NCBI GenBank assembly: GCA_023053545.1
Contig: JAKZAN010000004.1
Location: 1,240,001 to 1,304,000, forward strand
DNA length: 64,000 nucleotides
Reading direction: 5' to 3'
From: Lepidurus packardi
Lineage: Eukaryota > Arthropoda > Branchiopoda > Notostraca > Triopsidae
Every line of letters starts with the position of its first letter. Position 1 is the first letter of the stretch. The notes under the pieces are model-generated. The model was not told the origin of the DNA, did no database searches, and worked only from the letters and a program-made list of their open reading frames with translations. Made by a program: the position numbers and the translations under genes. Of the stretch, positions 58,553 through 64,000 are shown one piece after another.

Positions 58553-58670
58553 GCCAACAGCACCCGGTGTTCCCAGGCGGTCACCCATCCAAGTACTGAC
58601 CGGGCCCGACGCAGCTTGACTGCCAGGAGCTGACGAGTCTGGGTACATTCTGCGTGGTATGGCCGTTGGC
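58553..58670 (-). rRNA. 5S ribosomal RNA gene (or recent pseudogene)
   Basis: On the minus strand it starts GCCAACGGCCATACCACGC and ends CACCGGGTGCTGTTGGC, then TTTTT at 58548-58552, a polymerase III terminator. The terminal stem pairs, and the internal control region GTACTTGGATGGGTGACCGC is perfect for an animal 5S. Length is about 118 nt and colinear with the usual gene. Roughly a dozen changes cluster between nucleotides 20 and 58 (loop A and arm II/III), including CAGACTCGTCAGCTCC where GTTCTCGTCCGATCAC is expected, so function is uncertain. Only one complete copy is in the window. Confidence 0.75.
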
Positions 58671-58908
58671 ATCTAACGTAGATCACGCTTCCCAACAATG
58701 GCGCTTAATGTTGCGGTTATGCCTGAGCAGGCCGAACGAACGCTGCTAATCCAGTCCTGACTCGTCCCACCTCTCTTCTTTCTCACCTTGGTTCTGTGGT
58801 TATGATCTTTCGTAGACTATTTCCAATCATTTCTGCGCTAACCTTTTGTCAGGCGATGCAGTGGGGTAGTATAAGGCACATGTTCAGTGAACGTACTGGA
58901 AATTGAAA

Positions 58909-58980
58909 ATGGCCGTTGGCATCTAATGTAGATCATTAGCTAACTAAGTATCGCGCTTGGTGTTGCGGTTATGCCTGAGC
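58909..58980 (-). repeat. Partial second copy of the 5S upstream region
   Basis: ATGGCCGTTGGCATCTAA(T/C)GTAGATCA and GTTGCGGTTATGCCTGAGC are shared between here and 58659-58728. They cover only the first 12 nt of the 5S transcript plus about 60 bp upstream. It is a broken repeat unit of a former 5S tandem or a duplication of its promoter. Confidence 0.6.
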
Positions 58981-59619
58981 TGAGACGCGGTGCGTTATCT
59001 CACAAACCATATGGCATTGGAATTTTTTAAAGTTTATTCGACTGTTATTCAATTACTACTGAATTGACATTTCCTTACAGCACACAAATGTTCGATACTA
59101 TATTTGGCTATTTTTATTTGCTTCATATGTATCATACCTTCCTGAACAACAACCAATACAATGACATCTTGGTATACGCATTACTAACGCGATCCGAAAC
59201 TAACGCGAACCAAATAAAACCAAATTTAAAATATGGATATTCCGTAAAATCCAGTACTTTGTTCGTAGCCTGTTCCTTCCTTCCATTTAGCGCAAATGAA
59301 AAACAAAAAGAGAAAACTGAGGAAGCTTTTAAGTCTGGTAGCTTTTTGTTTAGCATTGCGTTGGGTACAACGCAATGCTAACCAAAATTCTAACTAATAG
59401 CAAAGATTTTTCTAGGGAATACTAGAATTGAGCCATTAAAATCACCAAAATATCACGTGACTACCCTTATACATTTTATTGCCGTTGGAAGGGATGCTTC
59501 AATTCTAGCACCAGTTTGGTATTCCCACAAAATACCGGGTTCACAGGCACCACTTCCTAAAATTTATGTAGCTTATGATGTTCCCTCTGTAATTCTATAT
59601 AAGTTGTTGAGACTTGTTA
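58981..59619. other. Intergenic region with a perfect hairpin
   Basis: No gene supported. At 59350-59381 a perfect 14-bp stem (TTAGCATTGCGTTG / CAACGCAATGCTAA) surrounds a GGTA loop. Confidence 0.5.
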
Positions 59620-59655
59620 CAAGAGATATTCACCATGAGATATTCAACTTTGATT

Positions 59656-59780
59656 CAACAAGAGATATTCAACTTTGATTCAACAAGAGATAGTCAACTT
59701 TGATTCAACAAGAGATATTCAACTTTGATTCAACAAGAGATATTCAACTTTGATTCAACAAGAGATATTCAACTTTGACC
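59656..59780. repeat. Minisatellite, five units of exactly 25 bp
   Basis: The unit is CAACAAGAGATATTCAACTT followed by TGATT, at 59656, 59681, 59706, 59731 and 59756 with at most one or two changes each. Partial units precede it from about 59620. Near-identity means recent expansion. Confidence 0.9.
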
Positions 59781-59954
59781 TCAATCCAACAGCTCAAAGC
59801 TTTTCTTACAGCTTATAGACTACATTCGGTAAATGTTTTTATCCCCGCTATAGGCGCGCTGATGCGATAGTCGATTGATTAGTCGGTTAGAAATTTTCTT
59901 ACGTCAGACATTGAAATACATATGATGGCATTCACGACACTACGGTTATAATCT

Positions 59955-60441
59955 TTTGTTCCGAGAAGCAGTCCAAAGCTCAACGCAAGCGAAATGTGTC
60001 AAAAATTGGACCTGGCGTGGAGACAAAAGACAACAATGCAGATCCAAATGATGAAATATCTTCAGCTACCGCCCAGTATGAAGAGATTGATGCCCCTGAG
60101 CATGCAGTGGCCAAGTTCGGAGGTAGGTAGTTTACCTCGAATTTGGGCGTATACACTACGCATTTGGTTTTACGTAGATTCTGGCACCAACGGAAGCAAA
60201 GCGAACGATTTGGAAGCACCGGGGCCTAGTGGCATCGCAAACCAAATCCCTGGACAAGGTGAGCTGCTTAATTAACATGGTTTGGACTGTGAATGTTAAC
60301 TTGGTATTTCCGGTTAGGTATCTCAAACGTGAACTCGAGATGGGTCATGAGTTCATGCTACCTCGGACATGTTTATGTTTCGAGTGCGGAAAATTATAGC
60401 CAGGTTTATTAACGTGTAAGATTTTGTACTGAAAGGCATGA
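59955..60441 (+). pseudogene. Possible decayed zinc-finger gene fragment
   Basis: A frame from about 59965 reads KAQRKRNVSKIGPGVETKD, then an acidic linker to VAKFG at 60120, with a donor GTAGGT. A next exon at 60180-60260 (DSGTNGSKANDLEAPG) joins in phase, with a donor GTGAGC. Further on, TTAG precedes a region whose best frame reads MLPRTCLCFECGKL, like the start of a C2H2 finger, followed by a stop. I cannot name the gene. An inverted copy of the first stretch lies at about 60747-60800 (minus strand, FKAQRKRNVSKI). The locus looks like debris of a BTB/zinc-finger type gene, but that is inference. Confidence 0.3.
60347..60441. repeat. 95-bp direct repeat, first copy (second at 61006-61100)
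   Basis: ATGAGTTCATGCTACCTCGG through ACTGAAAGGCATGA is present twice, at 60347-60441 and 61006-61100, with three mismatches in 95 positions. The second copy keeps open the frame CLCFECGKLYPGLSTC that is stopped in the first. A third short ACTGAAAGGTATGAC fragment lies at about 60970. Confidence 0.85.
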
Positions 60442-61230
60442 TGACTTGGAAAAGTTCTTTTCCGTGTTTCAAAGTTTCACATATAACATTTCAGTTTGAA
60501 TTTCTACAACTTGAAATACATTACTATATTTGATATTACAGGACGTAATATAATTTTTTTTTATCTCTTTCTTGCTTGTTTTTTTTCGGACTTGTTGCAC
60601 GAAATGGATCGCGTTATGAAGGCGTATTCAAAGATATAATTGTTCTCGTTGTTGTTCACGAAGTTACAGGTACATTTGAAGCACATAGAAATTGCCAAAT
60701 ATAGTTATGTGCCTCATGGTAATCTTCATTCAGTAGTATTATCATTTAGTAGAATTTTTGACACATTTCGCTTGCGTTGAGCTTTGAACTGGTTCTCGAA
60801 ACCAAGACGACGCATCCGAGTATGTTTTCGGCGACTTTCAGCTGCGGGTTTCCATAATCTGAGCGCTGACCAAGAAGGAGTGTTGTTGGCGAATGCAGTA
60901 GGTCCGTGGTTGAAATCTTGTGCATCAAAGGATGGTGGCAAAGAAAGAGAAAACCGAGACGGAATTTAGTACTGAAAGGTATGACAACAAACGACTAATT
61001 AGAAAATGAGTTCATGCTACCTCGGACATGTTTATGTTTCGAGTGCGGAAAATTATACCCAGGTTTATCAACGTGTAAGATTTTGCACTGAAAGGCATGA
61101 CCACTAAACTAGCCCTGTTTGAAAGATTGTTGGGATTCCCCCCCACTCACTGGATGCAGTAGCAATATTCAACATATCTAACAAACACAAAAACGTAAAA
61201 CGCAGAACAGAAAAAGTGGGCGAACTTTAC

Positions 61231-62198
61231 CTTCTGGGTAGAACAACTCATAGTGTGGAACAAGAATTTCTTCCTTCATGATAGTAATAGCATTATCTTC
61301 ACTGTCTGCTCCTTCGCCCTGAAGATTATCGCTTTCAAGTGCGCAATTCGAATCTTCTGTCTGAATCTCTTCACCTGCAGGGCTTTGTGGCAGACTGTTT
61401 GTGTCGACAGCTTGTCAACGGACGGAAGCCTGTTGTGGACCTGCTGAAGATGAACTATCTATTCATTGCTTCCGCTTGCTTGGCAGGAATCTTGTCCAGA
61501 AGCCTCAGTGGAACATTCTGCTTCTCTTTGCCGTTTAGGTACTCGTAGAAATACATTCGGAGCTATCTCTTCAGGCCTTGGCGCTGCATTAAGCCACGAA
61601 TCTTCAGGAACTGAGCAGTTTCAAAAATAGTTTTTCGCGTACTCGATCTCGATTTTCCCATTGTACATGAAATCAACTAACATATTCAACTCCTGAAAGC
61701 ATAAATCTTGGAGAAACCGGATCTCTTTGGCTTTCCATGTGCAAGAACAGAAGCTCCTGTAAGCGTCCATGGAAAGGCGTATATTAAGCTATTAACTATA
61801 TTCATGCGTAAACCTATTAGTTGAAACGTCGAAGAGACTCAAATATGCTCCCTCGCAAATCTAACTCATTTCACCTATCTAACTTAACCTTGAGCTCAAA
61901 TGTGCGGTCAAATTTCAGTTCCGTGGCTTGCGGAAAACTACCCCAGACACCAATAATAGCATGCACCTGTTTAAGTGCTCTTTAGAGTTTAGTTCCTTAA
62001 GTAAAAATATGCTTACTTCAACTGTACAGACAGAATCACTCTGTGTGCAGACAAACATTGCCCGCCTGCTGCCAAGGTGACGTCCATAAAGCGTCCATTA
62101 CTATGCAGGCTCCTAAAGCTTTCAATGAACTTTTCTTGGTGGTTTTCCCATCTGAAGCAAAGAGTTGGCTTAGTTTTCGGAGCCGAGATCGCAGTCAT
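61231..62198 (-). pseudogene. Broken tramtrack/lola-type BTB-domain gene
   Basis: Exon 1 is 62017-62198 (MTAISAPKTK, then LCFRWENHQEKFIESFRSL, FMDVTLAAGGQCLSAHRVIL), the start of an arthropod BTB domain. Donor GTAAGC joins in phase to exon 2 at 61231-61756 (IRFLQDLCFQELNMLVDFMY, NGKIEIEYAKNY). There an extra T in a T-run shifts the frame before FETAQFLKIRGLMQ, and a stop follows RQGLKR. An acidic linker (PAGEEIQTEDSNCALES, LVPHYELFYPE) is still readable to a GTAAAG donor. No intact DNA-binding exon was found on this strand. The BTB core motif is weakened, with SVQLKSF in place of SACSPYF. It is probably a pseudogene; an assembly error in the T-run would not explain the later stop. Confidence 0.7.
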
Positions 62199-62777
62199 CA
62201 CGACCAGTTTTATTCCATTAAGAGAACAAAGCAATAAGTCAAACACGTGCAAAAAAACAACACTGAGCTGTAAACAGTGAGATACGGGAGGACGTTTCGC
62301 AGTTCTACTTTAGCGCCATCGTCGTTCAAGTCTCGGAAGTCATGTAGTGAAATGTTTCTTTCGAACACGGACGTTTATCAGAATCAAGTACTGCAATAGG
62401 AAAATTACCCAAAAGGAGAAGGCTGCAGAGAAGTGTCCGTCAAAGTTAAACGGAACAACTCCCACAAGTGAAGGGAGGAAGAAATTGAGAAAAAGGAATA
62501 AAATAATAAATTTAATCAAACTGTTACATATTAAAGCAAATTATGTGCTACTTCAAGTCGCATAATTCTCATGGTATAGGGGTATGACGTCACTACCGTC
62601 TTGTGACAAAAAAAGATCAACTACTTGCACCGTGGCCTTAAATGTAGGTTACTGTCAAGGGCAGTTTGATGTATAGAGTGGACTTTAGTTTTGAATTGTT
62701 TATTTTTAATCAGTTCGTTTTTTAGATAGATTTATCTTGATCTCTAATTATATTTGGGTGTTTTTCCTTGGCTTTAG

Positions 62778-63576
62778 AATGGTTGTGCTGAGAATATAAA
62801 TGTAGCTGGTGTAGAAACGATTCCGCAAAATTTGCTGCGCAAGTATATAATTTACGCGAAAGAGAAAGTGCATCCTAAACTGCACCGAATGGATCAAGAT
62901 AAGATTGCGAAGATGTACAGCGAACTGCGTCGTGAATCAATGATACTTAGTCCTTTTAAGTTTCTTTCCATTTCATAAGTCTGTCTTGTAGGCCACTAGG
63001 AGCATTCCGATTACAGTTCGTCACGTGGAGAGTGTAATTCGTTTAGCAGAAGCTCACGCGCGCGTCCACTTGCGTGGTTATGTCCAAGAAGATGATGTGA
63101 ACATGGCTATTCGTGTCATGCTCGAGTCGTTTGTTGACACGCAAAAGTTTTCGGTTATCCGGAACTTGGGCAAAATAAGATGTCGAAAGCATACTTTCTT
63201 TCAGAACAGCTTAGGTGCAATTTGTATGGGTTGTTTGCTATTTCTTTTAGAACTTTTCGGGCTATTTAAGTTACAAACGTGCTAATAACGAGGTCTTTTT
63301 CTTTTGTTACGGCAACTGATGCAAGAACAAGCGATTTATATGCGCAACCGTTCTAGCACCGAGCCAGAAACATTCGAAATTTCTGAAAAGGATTTGTCTG
63401 AGGAGGTAAAAATAAGGATTATAGAACTAGAGAAATGAGGTTTAATTATTTGGTTTTGTTAGGCTCTTTTAATTAGCATACACAATCTGATGCCGTTCTT
63501 CGAGAGCGACGTTTTCAAAGCCAATCACTTCGTTCACGATCTGCCCCGCAAGCTCATTATTGAATCTTTTGCCTGA
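62778..63576 (+). pseudogene. MCM2: Truncated C-terminal copy of MCM2, four exons
   Basis: MCM2 is a subunit of the replicative helicase; only its C-terminal quarter is present. Exons are 62778-62942, 62992-63174, 63251-63405 and 63463-63576. They match the family closely: [92 protein letters not shown] and VFKANHFVHDLPRKLIIES. Introns are kept, so it is not a retrocopy. Introns 1 and 2 begin ATACTT and ATAAGA instead of GT; intron 3 begins GTAAAA. In exon 3 one base is missing after NNEVF, which restores frame only as LLLRQLMQEQ. No earlier MCM2 exons lie upstream in the window; the BTB pseudogene is there instead. Most likely a dead partial duplicate. Confidence 0.85.
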
Positions 63577-64000
63577 AACTTGCCTATTTTGATACAATAC
63601 ATGTGCCTTTCTGCAAAATGAGCAATTTTCTTCAGACTTTAACATAAAATGAAAGTTCCAGTTTTAGACAGAAAATGCACTAGCCTGCACTTCCATTCAC
63701 TGGAGCCAGGTCAAGTTAGGCTAAGAAAATCGGAAGTCATGCTTGTAAGAATACATGAAAATTGTCCATTTGGCATGGATTGCATTTTACAGTAATACTT
63801 TTAGCATAAAAAATGCTTTTGAGCTAAAGATGGCAAAAGGATCCTACGAAATAGTTGAGGAAAACAAAGCAGCGGGGTTGGTTTGCATATTTGCAAACTG
63901 ACAGTGAACCATACAGCAGTAATGGAAACCCAAACGGTCCCATACAAAAGGTGTAAGAAAGTTGGCTTGTTTATTACGGTACTTAAAGTAACCCGGGTTA
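63577..64000. other. Intergenic region at the window end
   Basis: No gene or repeat is recognised in the last 424 bp. Confidence 0.5.

Noticed and set aside
61660-61760. A frameshift between RDPV and FLQD in the BTB exon
   Set aside because: Splicing from 62017 to 61756 reads through this part in one frame; the real break is further on, in the T-run before FETAQFL.
62943-63250. MCM2 introns as U12-type AT-AC introns
   Set aside because: Neither the ATATCCTT donor nor an AC acceptor is present; the introns end in AG.
1-64000. tRNA genes, CRISPR arrays, LTR or other virus-like elements
   Set aside because: No tRNA A/B box pair with a cloverleaf, no spaced direct-repeat array of CRISPR type, and no LTR pair or reverse transcriptase, integrase or capsid reading was recognised. 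A tRNAscan or repeat-mask run could still find weak cases.

Overview
The window is nuclear DNA from an animal with compact, intron-rich genes, and most likely an arthropod. Two features point there: a long multi-cysteine Toll of the Toll-6/7/8/18-wheeler type in one exon, and the decayed start of a tramtrack/lola-type BTB gene. A crustacean or another non-model arthropod fits, but the species cannot be read from the sequence. Introns are GT-AG and mostly 50-500 bp. Coding exons are GC-richer than the AT-rich introns.

Layout. 1-2.2 kb: intergenic DNA and a short Tigger-type transposon copy. 2.2-3.9 kb: RpL10A (minus). 3.9-9.2 kb: intergenic, with simple repeats, one short terminal-inverted-repeat element, and a relic of Toll N-terminal coding sequence directly before the Toll gene. 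9.2-12.9 kb: intronless Toll (plus). 12.9-21.8 kb: intergenic, with several tandem and inverted arrays and one 392-bp inverted-repeat element. 21.8-23.0 kb: a small three-exon coiled-coil gene (plus). 23.9-28.7 kb: gamma-tubulin complex component 2, 14 exons (minus). 30.3-34.0 kb: an ENPP-family ectonucleotidase, 11 exons (plus). 35.4-43.0 kb: a cytosolic sulfotransferase cluster with three intact five-exon genes (minus) and one inverted pseudogene (plus). 43.3-45.1 kb: a CACTG-ended DNA transposon inserted in the duplicated flank of the third sulfotransferase. 46.2-55.1 kb: NUP98-NUP96, 15 exons (minus). 55.4-58.2 kb: a degenerate inverted-repeat element and next to it a hAT element with a perfect 8-bp target duplication. 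58.55-58.67 kb: a 5S rRNA gene (minus). 59-64 kb: repeats, a broken BTB gene, zinc-finger-like debris and a broken C-terminal piece of MCM2.

Function. The host genes serve unrelated cell processes: translation (RpL10A), innate or developmental signalling (Toll), microtubule nucleation (TUBGCP2), extracellular nucleotide hydrolysis (ENPP), sulfate conjugation (SULT cluster) and nuclear transport (NUP98-96). Only the sulfotransferases form a functional group. They share exon structure (exon 2 is 100 nt and exon 5 is 125 nt in all three) and arose by local duplication.

Main points of interest: a Toll whose ectodomain is conserved but whose TIR domain lacks the usual BB loop; a sulfotransferase inverted duplication that supplies an empty site for the CACTG element; two adjacent perfect palindromes in the sulfotransferase pseudogene that look like fold-back template switching; a small inverted-repeat element family with several copies here; and an MCM2 fragment whose first two introns both begin with AT instead of GT. 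All exon models and alignments were made by eye, with reading phase checked across every junction.
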